The position numbers and the translations under genes are program-made. Of a DNA stretch of 64,000 bases, positions 33,363 through 44,620 are shown one piece after another. Origin of the DNA: Tenrec ecaudatus (Eukaryota > Chordata > Mammalia > Afrosoricida > Tenrecidae); contig NC_134546.1 in the NCBI RefSeq assembly GCF_050624435.1, forward strand, positions 38,891,501 to 38,955,500, in the 5' to 3' direction. Below the pieces are notes generated by a model. That model made no database searches, was not told the DNA's origin, and saw only the letters and a list, made by a program, of their open reading frames with translations. Numbering within the stretch: the first letter of the stretch is position 1; each line of letters opens with the position of its first letter.

Positions 33363-33857
33363 ATGGAGATTGTTCCCTGACCTCACCCGCCAGTCAGAAA
33401 TGATGGCTGGCTGACAGGCGATGGCCAGAGAATGTCACTCTGGTGACAGGACAGTCAAGCCAAATGAGGCTGGCACAGCTGTGCTATCAGTCTAGTCTTA
33501 TTGACCTCTCCTCTTGCCAGAAGCAAGGATCTGTTCCTGGGCCCACTGAGTGCAAAGAAATGAAAGAAAGAAGACCACCCTGGGATCAGAGTGCCAGAAC
33601 ACGTGATCATGCCATTTTCCACCCAATTCTGTGCACCCACCCCTATTTTGATCTGTGTGTGATGGGAACTTAGATGGAATCAATACAATTGCTATTTATC
33701 ATGAAGCATTTTCCACCTCTAGGTCTTCTTGCTCGGAGTCACTTCTCACCAGCACCGCATCTAATGGTTCTGGGTTAAGACTGAGATTCGGAGGTGGGAG
33801 GAAGAGGAAGATAAAGGATCGCAAGAGGCTTTGCTTCACTGGCTTTCCTTGTAATAA

Positions 33858-34062
33858 AACAGAATTCAACTCACTGCCACCAAGCTGTGTGTGTCCTTAG
33901 TGACCCTCTGGGACACACCAGAACTGCCTCCTTAGATTGCTGAGATTTAACATATTGACAGGAGCCCACAACCTCATCTTTCTCCCGTGGAATGACTGGT
34001 AGGTTTGAACCACTGACCTTGGAGTTAACAGCTCAATGCGTAGACCACTAGATCACCAAACC
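33858..34062 (-). mobile_element. AfroSINE
   Basis: 'ttcaactcactgccacca', 'ctcatctttctcccgtgg', 'ggtttgaaccactgaccttg', 'tagaccactagatcacc'. Middle portion rearranged. Confidence 0.7.
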
Positions 34063-34220
34063 AAAACCAAATCAATCCCACTGCCATTGAGTCAATGCTG
34101 ACTCACAGCGACCCTCTGTGGGTTTCCAGGACCATAAATGCTTATGAAAGCAGAAAACCCAGTCTTTCTCCTGAACGGCTACTGGTGGTTCCAAACTGCT
34201 GACTACATCACCAAGGCAGC
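34063..34220 (-). mobile_element. AfroSINE, tandem to the previous copy
   Basis: 'cactgccattgagtcaatgc', 'tgactcacagcgaccctctg', 'ggtggttccaaactgctgac'. Same orientation as its left neighbour, and probably inserted at the neighbour's edge. Confidence 0.75.
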
Positions 34221-34695
34221 TTAAAACAGAATTAGTGGTTTAAAAGAACAAGGAGCCGGGTGTCACTTAATCTACCTGCCTGCTGTCAGACAGAACCAGA
34301 TGTGTATTTTTCTTTCAAAATGTTTAGAAAGAGACTTCACTCCTTTGAGCTTAGCATCCCTCATCTCATACCTTTATGTGAGATCAACCATGAAATCTCC
34401 TCTCTACTCCTTGTCTGTAGTTTAAGACTAGAAGCTGCCCTCTGGGAAAAGGAGAGCCGATCACAGTCATTCTCTAAAGCTGGTACAGCTCCCTCGATAC
34501 GAAGGCAAACCAGAAAATCAGAAGGGAAAGAGATTAAGGTAAAGAAAGAAGCAAAGCCGAGGAGCTGCCAAGCCGTCTACAGTCAACATATAAGCATTTC
34601 CTGAGCCACCTCCGGTGTGCCAGAGACCACGCCATGTGCTTTGTGAGGAATGCCTTCACCACATGCATGGGAGGTAGGAATTGCTGTTATCCCCA

Positions 34696-37681
34696 TGTGT
34701 TACGCTGCTTTCTCTAGAGAAGCACAAGCAGTGACACGTGTATTTATTTATAAATATGTATATTTATGTATATGTATATTTATAAATAAATATATAGAGA
34801 AGTTTTTATCGAAGAAAATGGTTCAAATTTTTCTGAGTTACAGAAGCAGTTAAGTCCAGTTTGGTTGTCAGCTTTAAAGCCGGAGATTTTTCCTGACTCA
34901 GGTAGCTGCTTGGGGCTTGGAAACCAGGAAGCCAGGAGGTCAAAGGTTTATGGAGGTCGAGAGTGGTCAGCAAATCAGACGTTAGGGAAGGCTGCCTACA
35001 GCTCCCAGGATTGGCAAGCAATCTTTCAGGCTAGTGGCACATATCCCCAGAGATCAGACACAGGGTCCAGGCCAACAGGAAGGAGAAAGGAGGCAGAGCT
35101 AGTTCTATTCACAGAAAGGAAATAGGCCACGAAGTTGACATAGAACCTATCGCGTCTATACCTTGTCAACTGGGCGCCTGTACACATCTCTTTAGCCATA
35201 CATAATCTCCAAACAAAAACAGAAATAAAACAATACTTGCTCATAACCTAATACAACTAATACACATGCAAATGTATGAACGAAGGCACACTAGTCCATT
35301 TACATGTTATATTTTATCAATGAATAAGACAAACTATTTGATACATACATATAAAGAGAGGTACTAATAACAAATATAGTCCTTACCGCTGCAACTGATC
35401 TTGTGACCGTAGCTGGTATTTAGAACTAGCGTTTTTCATTACCCTTTCCATATAGTCCTTTGTTTCAGAAAGCACCTCAGCTGGTCATGGTGCTTTCCCC
35501 AGCGGTGATCCAAACCTTCATCCTTGAAGGGTCTGGGCCATTAACAGTCATGGCAGATTTGGGTTGCTGTAGTTTACCATTTACTTTTATCATGGGACAT
35601 GGCAGTACTAAGAGATGACCTGAGAAATATCCTAGATCCCAGACAAGTTCTTCTTTACCTCCATTAGCTAACACCAATCCAGTTGGTAGTCAAGATCAAG
35701 CACACCACTCAATAAAATACCACCCTTCTCTGTTGACCTTGAAGCACAGGAGACCAAAATGGCCAGGGGGCATTCGTAACTGCCAGTTCAACAGAACCAG
35801 TGCTGTGTCCTAAGACGGGAGTGCTCCTTCCTTTGGATCTAGAGCCTGCTCATATGAAGACCATAGGGTAAGAGACAGGAAGCAAAATATTCCCAGTAGG
35901 TCAAAGGAGTAGTGGTGAGCTAGTGACCTTCCCACCTCCACTACTTGGTTCCTGGACCCATTAATCCTGGCTATTGGAGAAACAGCACCGTATATTGGAC
36001 ACTGGTTTAGAACATATACGTCCCCCTAGAGATCATCACTTCAACCCTGCAAGGTATTGCCACCTAGTGGGTGTCATAATTATATCTTTAGAAGGCCATT
36101 CTATCATTCTATCTTGAGCATTGATCCATTACCACACTTCATTTTCTGTGAAGTGAGTCCCTTGATCTGAGGCAATCCTGTAAGGGATACTATACAGATG
36201 GATAAGACGTTCTGTAAGTTAAAAAAAATGGTGGTTTGGGTAGAAGCATTGTATGCAGGGAAGGCAAATTCATATCCAGCATAATTGTCTATCCTACTAA
36301 GAACAAAATGCTGCCTTTCCATAATGTAACTGGTCCTGTGTAATCAACTACCACCAAGTTGCTGATTGATCTCTCCAAAGCAAAGCCCCATATCAAGGAC
36401 TCGGTGTTCGCCTCTACTGCAAGCAGATTGGGGACTTATCAGTGGCAGTAGCCAAATCAGCCTTGCTAAGTGGAATTTGATATTTCTGAGCCCACATATT
36501 AATACCTCCAGGGACACTTTGTTTATGGGCCCACAAGGAAGAGGGAAAAAGGATGGCTGGTTTCTACAGAATTTGCCATCCTATCCATTTGGTTGTTGAA
36601 ATTCTCCTATCAAAATCCTGCTGATGTAGTCCTTGGGTGAGCAGTCACATGAGATGAAAATATCTTCGCTTTTTTTTTTTTTTCCCATTCAGAGATGTCT
36701 GTCAAAATACCTCTTCCCCACACCTTCTTGTCCCCAGTGTTCCAATCATGCTCTTTCCAAGTCCTTGAACACCCAGCCAAACCACTGCTGCAACCCAGAA
36801 ATCAATACAAAGTCTCATATCGGGCTATTTCTTCTTCTAAGAAAAATGAACAAGCAGATATACTGCTTGAAGTTCTGCCCACTTGGGTGGATTTCCCTTC
36901 ACCACTGTCCTTCAAGGAGGTCTGAGGAAGGCCATTGTCCACTTTTGAGTGGTACTTACCTCTGTAAGCCAAGCAGGAGTTCTCTCTTCCTCGGTCATCA
37001 GATCGTAAGGAACTCCCCAGGAGGCCATAGATGCATGCAGACTGAGTGAAGGAGTGAAGACTAGGCATTTGGACCACTTCTTCATGCAGCTTACTTGTCT
37101 GTTAGATCCTGCTTGAGAGTGACCTCATATACCACTTCCATTTAACGATCGAGTGCTGCTGTGCACTTTAACTTCATGACTCTGTGTGTCAGACAACACC
37201 CAGCACATGACGGGTAACTCAGGCCAGCTGGTGACTTGGTGGACCATGGTCAGTATTCCGTCTCCACTAAGGCCCATTAGCAGGCCAAAAGCTGTTTCTC
37301 AAAAGGGGTTGCTCAATATTACACCAGAGACTTTCTGACTCATGTGGCTGCCTGATGATGGATCCGGGAAACCGATAGATCAGAGGCTGCTTGAGGAAAA
37401 GATAAATCAACAGATCAGATGTTATGTCAGGCCATGGATAGCTCCCAGAATGAGCAAGCAATATTGCAGACCACCAACACACAAGAGACCAGATACAGGA
37501 TTGAGGCCATTGGGAAGGAAAATAAAGGCAGAGCCAGGTGTCCACAGTGTATTTGACAGAGGTAACGCCCCCAAAGCAATGATGTCCTCAGGCTGTGACC
37601 TGCACCTTGGAAGGGAAGGTCTTACTGCCACACTACTAGGATTCTGATCAAGCCAGGTTGACACAAAACATGACTCTCACA
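34696..37681 (-). mobile_element. ERVL provirus, internally deleted, with both LTRs
   Basis: The 5' LTR remnant is about 37315-37681 (starts TGTGAGAGTCATG on the - strand); the 3' LTR is about 34696-35300 (ends ...GCGTAACACA). The two share a common segment: 'gctcccagaatgagcaagca' at 37.44 kb and 'gctcccaggattggcaagca' at 35.0 kb. The duplication CCCCA flanks both ends (34691-34695, 37682-37686). Between the LTRs only the pol end remains, on the - strand: a RNase H region (about 36.65-37.3 kb), an integrase region (about 36.1-36.6 kb) and the pol C-terminus (about 35.48-35.7 kb). gag, protease and most of the RT are gone, and the remaining frames carry many stops. Not functional. Confidence 0.8.
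35480..37310 (-). pseudogene. ERVL pol remnant (RNase H-integrase)
   Basis: Recognised by its text similarity to mammalian ERVL pol read in antisense, for example around 36150-36350 and 36680-37020. Multiple frameshifts and stops; longest open pieces under 100 codons. The C-terminal piece 35509-35620 is shared with 11810-11920. Confidence 0.7.
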
Positions 37682-37858
37682 CCCCATTTCACAGCTCGGG
37701 GTACTGAGGCTCAGAGAAGCGATGTGACATAATGAAGATCACCCCAAATAATATTATAGCAAGTATTTAACTCCAAACCTGACTCCAAAGCTCTGTCATG
37801 CTCTTTCCATGCTACCATGAACCCAATCCCCTGCCTCAGAGGACACCACAGTCTCGAG

Positions 37859-38402
37859 CAGTGGTTTTCAACCTTCCTAATGCTGCGACCCTCTAATACA
37901 GGTCCTCATGTGGTGGTGACCCCCCAGCCATAAAACTTTTCGTTGTTACTTCATCACTGTCATTTTGCTACTGTAATGAATCATCATGTAAATATCTGAT
38001 ATGTAGGATGTATTTTCCTTGTTACAAATTGAACATCATTAAAAAATATATATAATTATATATTGTGAAATATTTATCTCTAATGACAAATAAATGAAAT
38101 TTTGTCTCAAAGCATGGGGTAGCATGGGTAACAGTCTTAATACAGCACCAGTAAACTTCATTGCTACATTTTACAACGGTATGCATAAAAAGCCAATGTC
38201 CCTGCGAAGGTTGAGATTGTTTCTTTCTCACCAGATCAGCATATCTGCATGTGGGCGGACTCGCCTGAAGATGGATAGAGGAGCAGTGTCTCGGTTCCAA
38301 AGACCATCAGAAATATGTGTTTTCCAATGGTCTTAGGCCACCCCTTTGAAAGGATCATTCCACCCCCAAAGGGGTCACAACCCAACGGGTTGAGAACAGC
38401 TG
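37859..38402 (+). mobile_element. SPIN hAT transposon (non-autonomous)
   Basis: The left end CAGTGGTTTTCAACCTTCCT and the right end GGGTTGAGAACAGCTG are hAT terminal inverted repeats. Subterminal text ('gtggtggtgacccccc', 'ccaaaggggtcacaaccc') matches the SPIN family. The 8-bp duplications GTCTCGAG (37851-37858) and GTCTAGAG (38403-38410) agree at 7 of 8 bases. The internal about 250 bp does not encode an intact transposase. Confidence 0.88.
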
Positions 38403-38839
38403 GTCTAGAGAGATAACGCCAACACACATGCAAATACAAAAATAGTGCCAGAAAATAGACCCCAGTGAGGATGGTTAAAGAAAGAACGTTTTCTGGAAGA
38501 CAGAGGGATGAGGAAATTCATCTAAAGGGGCAGGTAAACCTGGAACCCCGTAGGAGGAAGGAGAACTCACAAACTAAGAGCAGGGTGGTATGTCTAATCT
38601 ATATTCAGGAGAAGGAGAAAGATCATCCTTGCTCCATTGAATGGTATAATGGGTAAGGCACTCAGAAAAATGTTTGGGGGCCAAGTTTTATAAAGTCTTA
38701 AATGATGGGCTAAGGAATATAAACTTAATTCCTTGGGAAACAGGGAATCCCTGAAAATTATAGAGTTCAAATGACAACATAAATAAGCAGTAACTTGAGG
38801 AGGACTCACCTTGTCTGGGATCACTCCTCCAAGAGTGGG
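38403..38839. other. Unclassified sequence, no gene
   Basis: Purine-rich in part. No family recognised between the SPIN element and the next LTR. Confidence 0.35.
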
Positions 38840-39430
38840 TGTAATAGGTAGGTTAATTGTGCCAACCTGGCCAATAGGAACATGTGGGCTTAATAAGGTC
38901 ACAGTTTGATTTGAAGGCAAAGAGATAAAATGGCGTGGCAAGCCCACATGTCTCGCTCTTGCTCTCTAGTGATCGAACCAGTGTGCAGCTACCTTAGCTA
39001 GTTCTCTGCCTCAACTTGGAAGTTGCACTACCTGTGGGACACCCAACCCGTGGACCATGTCACTAGAGCTTGAGGTTCCTTTGAGACCTGCTTCACCACC
39101 CTGCTGGTGTATACATCACTTGAGCTGGGGACTGTTGGATCCTGTCATCTATCTGAAAGTTGGTGACCTGCCCTACTGTTTGCTGCCTGTGACCAGACTG
39201 CTCGCATTGCTCTACGGAAGACTCAGCTGTCTGCTTCCTTGACCTTGAACCCAGCAACCCTCATGAGTTGAAGTATTTCCAGTCTATTAACTGTTCCACA
39301 AAAGTGAGTTAAACTGAGCCTTCTAAACTGCTGTGTGGACTAATTGGCTGCTATATTCCTTCATGCTATATATATCTATCCATCTAAATATATATTCATA
39401 AGTTTTGTTTCTCTAGAGAATCATAACACA
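38840..39430 (+). mobile_element. ERVL-type LTR (long form)
   Basis: Starts TGTAATAGGTAGGTTAATTG, contains 'tgtgccaacctggcc', 'atgtcactagagcttgaggt', 'gtgagttaaactgagcc', a TA-rich stretch, and ends 'tctctagagaatcataacac' + A. The immediate flanks give only a weak 5-bp match, so I do not claim a target duplication. Confidence 0.72.
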
Positions 39431-40190
39431 GGAGGGAAATGGGATATGACTATCTACTTGAGGCTACATAACACTGCGACAAGGCTGGGGCAAATCAATT
39501 GCCCCACCACCATCACAGGAATGGAAGAAGAACCTGTCCAGAAAATCAAGCTAAGGCCACAGAAGGGGAACATCGACCTTTGGAGGAGATGCTGAGAGTT
39601 CTGTTGGTGAGTGTGGTGGGTGATTGGGAAGAAGTAAACTTGCACTGGGAGGGGGTGTTAAACAATGATTGTAGGGAACCTAGGGGGACAATGGGCCAGC
39701 GTTTATATTCCTGGATAGACACTACTAATTCATTTCTACCCAACCTTCGGTGAACCACACCATGGACTAAACACCTTGATGACCCTGGATGCTGACCTTG
39801 CAGGCAGCATGGCATAACGCAGGGGCTATAGCAGAAGCCCCTGTTAATAGAAGTCTGACTGAATTAACTGAGCCCTGCCTCGAAGTGGCCTGCACCCTTC
39901 AACTGAAGCCTGGGGCAGTCAGATGGGAGAGAAAGCAGAGAGGTGGAGCCCTGGGACTGTGGAAGGAGAAGTCATTGGACCTAGGGGGTGAACTCCAGCT
40001 AGATGGGTGTCCAATGGAAAGCGACCTTATTTAGTACCTTGGTGCTTCTCTCAGAGTGACATGACAAGTTTTGATGTGTTGGGCAGGGATCTTCACTTGG
40101 AAGAATTGATACAGGAAGGTCCCCCTGGCACAAATCCCCATACTTCGAGTAAATAGAACTCAATCGAATGGGAAATCGAACTCTGTAGGG
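39431..40190. other. Unclassified sequence, no gene
   Basis: No exon or repeat I can support. Short open frames on both strands without known domains. Confidence 0.35.
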
Positions 40191-40383
40191 CAGCGATTCT
40201 CAACCTGTGGGTTGTGACCCCTTTGGGGGGGTCAAACAACCCTTTCCCAGGGGTCGCCCGATTCATAACAGTAGCAAAATGACAGTGATGAAGTAGCCAC
40301 GAACATCATTTTATAGTTGGGGGTCAGCACCACACAAAGAAGTGTATGAAAGGTCGTGGCCTTAGGAAGGTTGAGAACCACTG
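40191..40383 (-). mobile_element. SPIN hAT MITE
   Basis: 193-bp short form in the opposite orientation to the 37.9-kb copy: starts CAGCGATTCTCAACCTGTGG and ends AAGGTTGAGAACCACTG. The flanking octamers CTGTAGGG (40183-40190) and GTGTAGGG (40384-40391) match at 7 of 8 bases. Confidence 0.88.
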
Positions 40384-40699
40384 GTGTAGGGCAACAACTC
40401 AGGAGTTGGGACTGCACTCGCATAGATTCCTCATAGGACAGTGTCCAGAGTGTTGTGTCCTTGGGAAACCTGATGATCTTTCCTTGCCTCATACCCAGAG
40501 GGACGATTGATAATGTGGAACTTTTAGTTTCTGTGGGTCTTTGTTTTCCTGCCTTTAATTTTGGGGGTTTGTTTTCCCTCTTTGTTTGCTTGCTGGTTGG
40601 TTTATTGTTGCTGCTGATGTAACCGCTATTATGGGGTTTTAATTTTGTCACAATACCACCACCACCAAAGTAAATCTGAGTAGTGCATATCCCATAGAC

Positions 40700-41745
40700 A
40701 AGCAGATGGATTCTGGGCTCCTACTTAATTCTGAGCCCCAATCCAAGAGTAGTTAGTTCTGATAACATAGCCCTGCTGGCTACTCACCTTCCTGAAGTGA
40801 TCACTGAAGTTAAGGGTGCTACAGCAATGTGGTGAAGAAAGCAGATGGTGCCCGGCTATCAATCAGAATGGAATAGTGGCTGGATCTTAAAGGCTTGTAT
40901 CCAAACAAGCAGCCATCTAAGCAAGAAGTCAACTAAGTCTACACAGCAGAAGCACACCAGCTTGTGTGATCCAAAGATGACAATAACAAAATGATGACAA
41001 AATTCCAATATGATGAAGGAGAAAGTGTCCGAGCTAAAATTATGACAACCCAATTTGTAGAATGCTATGGAGGACAGTAGGAGCCCAAAACCCATCTGCA
41101 GAGTTTCTGGTCAGATGAAGTCCCTGGCAGACCCACCCACTAGCCACAGGCAAGGGTCTTGAACAGCCTTACTATCAGACAGAGATCGCTGTCATCTTAA
41201 TCATGCTGGATCGAATTTGATAGTTGGTCAGTTGACCTCAGTAGACCCAACCTGAATTTGTTCTAGATGCAAGGGTCTCTTGCTTGCTCCATGACAAAAC
41301 TCTCTTTCCTGGCTTTTTAAATATTGATTGTGCTGTTTTCTTTCTTGCTCATTGTATTATGTTTATCTTTATATTATTATTTTATCCATAACACTTTATT
41401 TTGCTTTTGTTTTGTTTTTTGTTTCTGTTGGGTTTTCCAGTTTGTGAAGCACAGAGTGGATGCACTGAGATAATAACTGATGCAAGGGCTTACAGGGGTG
41501 TAGGGGTAGAGGGGTGGGAGATAGGGAGGGTGAGAGATTTGGAGAGCAAACAATGAATGCAGGAGGTGGGAGGGAGCACTAGAATTGATTGTGATTACAC
41601 AACTCATATTAAAGGCGATTTAACCATGAAAAAAAAAGTTCTGAAATTTATTGTGGTCATGATTGTACAATTCTACCTGATATGATTAAACTACCAAATT
41701 GTGTGATATGTGGATTATGTGCCAATAAAACTAAAAAAAATGAAG
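40700..41745 (+). mobile_element. Older L1, 3' UTR to poly(A)
   Basis: 'tcaccttcctgaagtgatca', 'gctggatcttaaaggcttgt', 'caaacaagcagccatctaag', then a GT/AT-rich part and the tail 'tgtgccaataaaactaaaaa'. More diverged than the copies at 19 and 25 kb. Confidence 0.65.
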
Positions 41746-41989
41746 CAAATAACTCTTGTCCTTATCCTTGCCCGAATCTCCCCTTCCCTGTTCCAGCCTG
41801 GGAAGGTTCTTTCTGCGGCGGTGAGGACTGAAGACTGCAATCAGCAGTGAGTAAGACAAACCCAGCTCAGGGCGTAACCAGACAGAGATGCCCATTCCTC
41901 ACATACTAGGAAGTCCCACAGAGGCAGTCCACAGTAGGTGGATTTGGTCTAGAAAGTCACAGCGGATGCAGGCTGCTCCTGCTCCACCA

Positions 41990-42170
41990 TCTCTAACCAG
42001 TTGTCCTTGAGTCAGAGAAGAACTTCTGTGTCCCAGCAGAGCCATGCTCTACAGGGATGTTTGCCCAATAGCTGAGTCTTCCCTAAGCAGATAGCCAGGC
42101 CTTTTTTCCAAGGTACCCTTGGGCGAACTTGTGCCTCTGACTTTTTAGAGAGCAGCCAAGCATGTGAACA
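41990..42170 (-). mobile_element. AfroSINE, variant subfamily
   Basis: 'ccagcagagccatgctc', 'agcagatagccaggcctttt', 'ttccaaggtacccttgggcg'. The 'agccaggcctttcttccgag' type right half differs from the other copies and recurs at 43.9-44.1 kb. Confidence 0.55.
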
Positions 42171-42819
42171 CCCTTCATCCTTCACAGGTGTGTTTATCCT
42201 TATCTCGTGGCTCTCCAGAGGGTTGCTGCACCTTGAGGCGGCAGGTCTGCATCTTCAGGTCAGAAGAGGCAAAAGAACCAGTGTCCCTTTAAAAGCTCCC
42301 ATGAAGCCTCCAAGTGAAATCTGTTTACACTCGTCAAAACAGGGCCCTGTGGCTGGAATCTGAGTTAGGAAACTTTTTCGTTGTTAACCTGAGAATTGTT
42401 GTAACTTTGGAGGTCTTGGATGGTATGAACAGTAACTGTGCTTGGTGGCAACTAAACCCGTAGGTGCCTGGGAAGAAAAGCCCGACTATCTACTTCTAAA
42501 ACCAGCCATTTAGAAGCCTAAGGATTTTCAATGACCTATCACAGCTGAACTGGTGCATGTGAAAAATATTGAATAGGCAAATGTGGTGTTTACATATATA
42601 TATTTACATATATCCTCTATGTATATCTATCTCCATATCTACCTCTATCTCTGTCTACAGTGGATTAAAGTAAAACCCAGTGGAGCACAGTTCTACTCAG
42701 ACATCCGTGGAGAATCAACTAAGGACAACTTGCCTGGTTGCAGTCTTGAGCAAAATCAGGACCAGCAGAATGTGGACCAAGAGGTGGACAGTGAACAGAC
42801 AGGTGTACCGACTCTACCC
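42171..42819. other. Unclassified sequence, no gene
   Basis: TA-rich near 42.59-42.66 kb. No exon found. Confidence 0.35.
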
Positions 42820-42990
42820 CGTAAGAGGCCCTCGGGGTGCTATGGGCTAGGTGTTGGGCTGCTAACTGAAAAGTCAACAGTTCAACCCCATCTGCCACTT
42901 TGAGGGCTAACAATGAGGCTGTCTGCTCCCATAAAGACTTAGAAACCCTGTGTAGGATGTGTTGCTATGAGTCAACATGAACTCGGTGGC
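42820..42990 (+). mobile_element. AfroSINE
   Basis: 'gggctgctaactgaaaagtc', 'aacagttcaaccccatctgc', 'gctatgagtcaacatgaact'. Confidence 0.75.
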
Positions 42991-43704
42991 AGGAGGTCTT
43001 GTTTTCTTGGTCTACCATACCCTTCTGTCTTAGGCTCAGCTCCCGCCCCCTCCCCAAGCTGTCTCTGGAGCCAGTTTCGGTGGGGACTGAGACAATTGGG
43101 TGGAACACATCTGTAGCCAATCTGGGCTTGGCTTTAAGTCACCATTCACATACCATGTTGGGAGAGTCATCATCTTCCCTGGCTAAACAACTGAGAGCCT
43201 CTGCTTGTATCCTGTTGACCTCACCCCAACTTCAGCCAGAGAGCCCATAACCTTCACAACCTTCCACACCAGCAGCCTTGTCAATGCTGCAAGGAGGAGG
43301 GCGCTGGGTGCAGAGTCCCAGCTCATCCTGAGTTGCCATTTTCCCAGGACAAAATCTGTGCCTCTACAGCTCTCATGCCAACCGGGGGTTTCTGAGCCGT
43401 CTACTCCCACCAAGCCACCAAGGACTGGGGGTGTCCCAGACTCTGTGCAGTCCACGGGTCCCCTCAGCTCTAACCCAAATCATAGTATAGTTTTGGGCAG
43501 GCTGAATCTCCCCTGTTCCTCACACGGCCACGCAGATTCAACCCTGACCCGAAGGGCAAGACTGGAAAACAAAATGCTCAGGAGGATAAAGGGAGCAGGC
43601 TCTTGTTTCCAATCCCAATAAAACAGGGGACTTGCAAGCAGACGGGCAGGGCTTTCTAGGCTTCGTTAGAGTCACCTGTAAGGTCCTAGTCTGTCTCAGT
43701 GCAA
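42991..43704. other. Unclassified sequence, no gene
   Basis: Mostly non-repetitive. A 138-codon open frame (43205-43621) has a Ser/Pro/Arg-rich composition and no recognisable domain. Confidence 0.35.
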
Positions 43705-43875
43705 GGAGTCCAGGCGGCACAAATGCCGAAGCCCTCGGCTGCTAACGGAAAGGCTGCCAGTTCAAACCCACCATGCAGCTCCCTGGCAGAAACGCCGGGC
43801 GATCTGCTTCTATAAAGGCTACAGCCAGAATCCCTTCACTGTGACTCAGAGTCAGCTTCATCGCACCCCAAAACA
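43705..43875 (+). mobile_element. AfroSINE
   Basis: 'aggcggcacaaatgccgaag', 'cggctgctaacggaaaggct', 'agttcaaacccaccatgcag'. Confidence 0.75.
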
Positions 43876-44082
43876 ACTCACCAGTTGCCATCAAGCTGCC
43901 TGACTGGTGCATGGTGACCCCACGTGTGTCAGAGAAGAAGTGTCCCCGACCCAACAGCATGGCCAATTCTGGCTTTTCTGAAGTAGATAGTCAGACCTTT
44001 CTTCCGAAGCTCCTCTGAGTCAAACCACCTGCCTTCCCGTCAACACAGAAACCATTTGTACCACGAGGGACTCCTACCTAGA
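43876..44082 (-). mobile_element. AfroSINE, variant subfamily, inverted to its neighbour
   Basis: 'gttgccatcaagctgcctga', 'agtcagacctttcttccgaa', 'accatttgtaccacgaggga' + CTCC. Faces the + strand copy on its left, forming an inverted pair. Confidence 0.75.
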
Positions 44083-44246
44083 CTGTAACTCCACATAAAA
44101 CACACTGTCAAACCAAAGCCTGGGTCTGATATCGGAAATGTGGACCTAGTGGCTCTGAGATGGTGCCGTACGAGGACCCAGTACTACCAGGAGCTGCAGA
44201 CCAGAGCTTCCAAGGGAGTCATTCTTTTTTGCAACTTTGTACTGTG

Positions 44247-44248
<2 letters not shown>

Positions 44249-44285
<37 letters not shown>

Positions 44286-44287
44286 CG
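44249..44287. repeat. (GT) microsatellite
   Basis: About 16 perfect GT units, then GCGTGCGC. Confidence 0.92.
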
Positions 44288-44429
44288 CAGAGCAGATCGG
44301 TTTTCCATTCAACGTTCCATAGACAGTTGGTTTCATGTTATTGATGGCACTTCCGGGGTTTCCATCCCATCCCACCTCCTTTCCTGAGCCTTCTGCACCT
44401 TGTCCTGGGGTAAATGCTGCCCTTCCTAT

Positions 44430-44620
44430 GCCTGCTGGGCTATTCTCGTGTGTAGGAATCACCTGGGAGCTTGTGGAAAAAATGTGGATTCTGTAAGGAC
44501 CTTGTGGGTAGAAAGGAGACTTCTAGTGGGGGGTAGGGGGATCACACCAGAGTGAACTGGTTCAGACTAGCAGCTTCTGCACCACCTGGGAGTGCCTACA
44601 AACGCAGCCTCTTGGGACCC
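44430..44620 (+). repeat. MER5-like hAT fragment(s)
   Basis: 'taggaatcacctgggagctt' and 'tgtggattctg' resemble the MER5 core. A second 'caccacctgggagtgcc' follows. Ancient, short, uncertain. Confidence 0.35.

Larger units (their letters stand above)
32706..33857. other. Unclassified sequence with two (AC) runs
   Basis: No exon recognised. Perfect (AC) microsatellites lie at 33066-33096 and 33339-33362. Confidence 0.4.
34575..37825 (-). repeat. MIR SINE split by an ERVL provirus
   Basis: The left part ends 'aattgctgttat' + CCCCA. The right part starts CCCCA + 'tttcacagctcggggtactg' and 'aggctcagagaagcg'. Removing 34696-37681 and one CCCCA restores a normal antisense MIR core. Confidence 0.65.
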
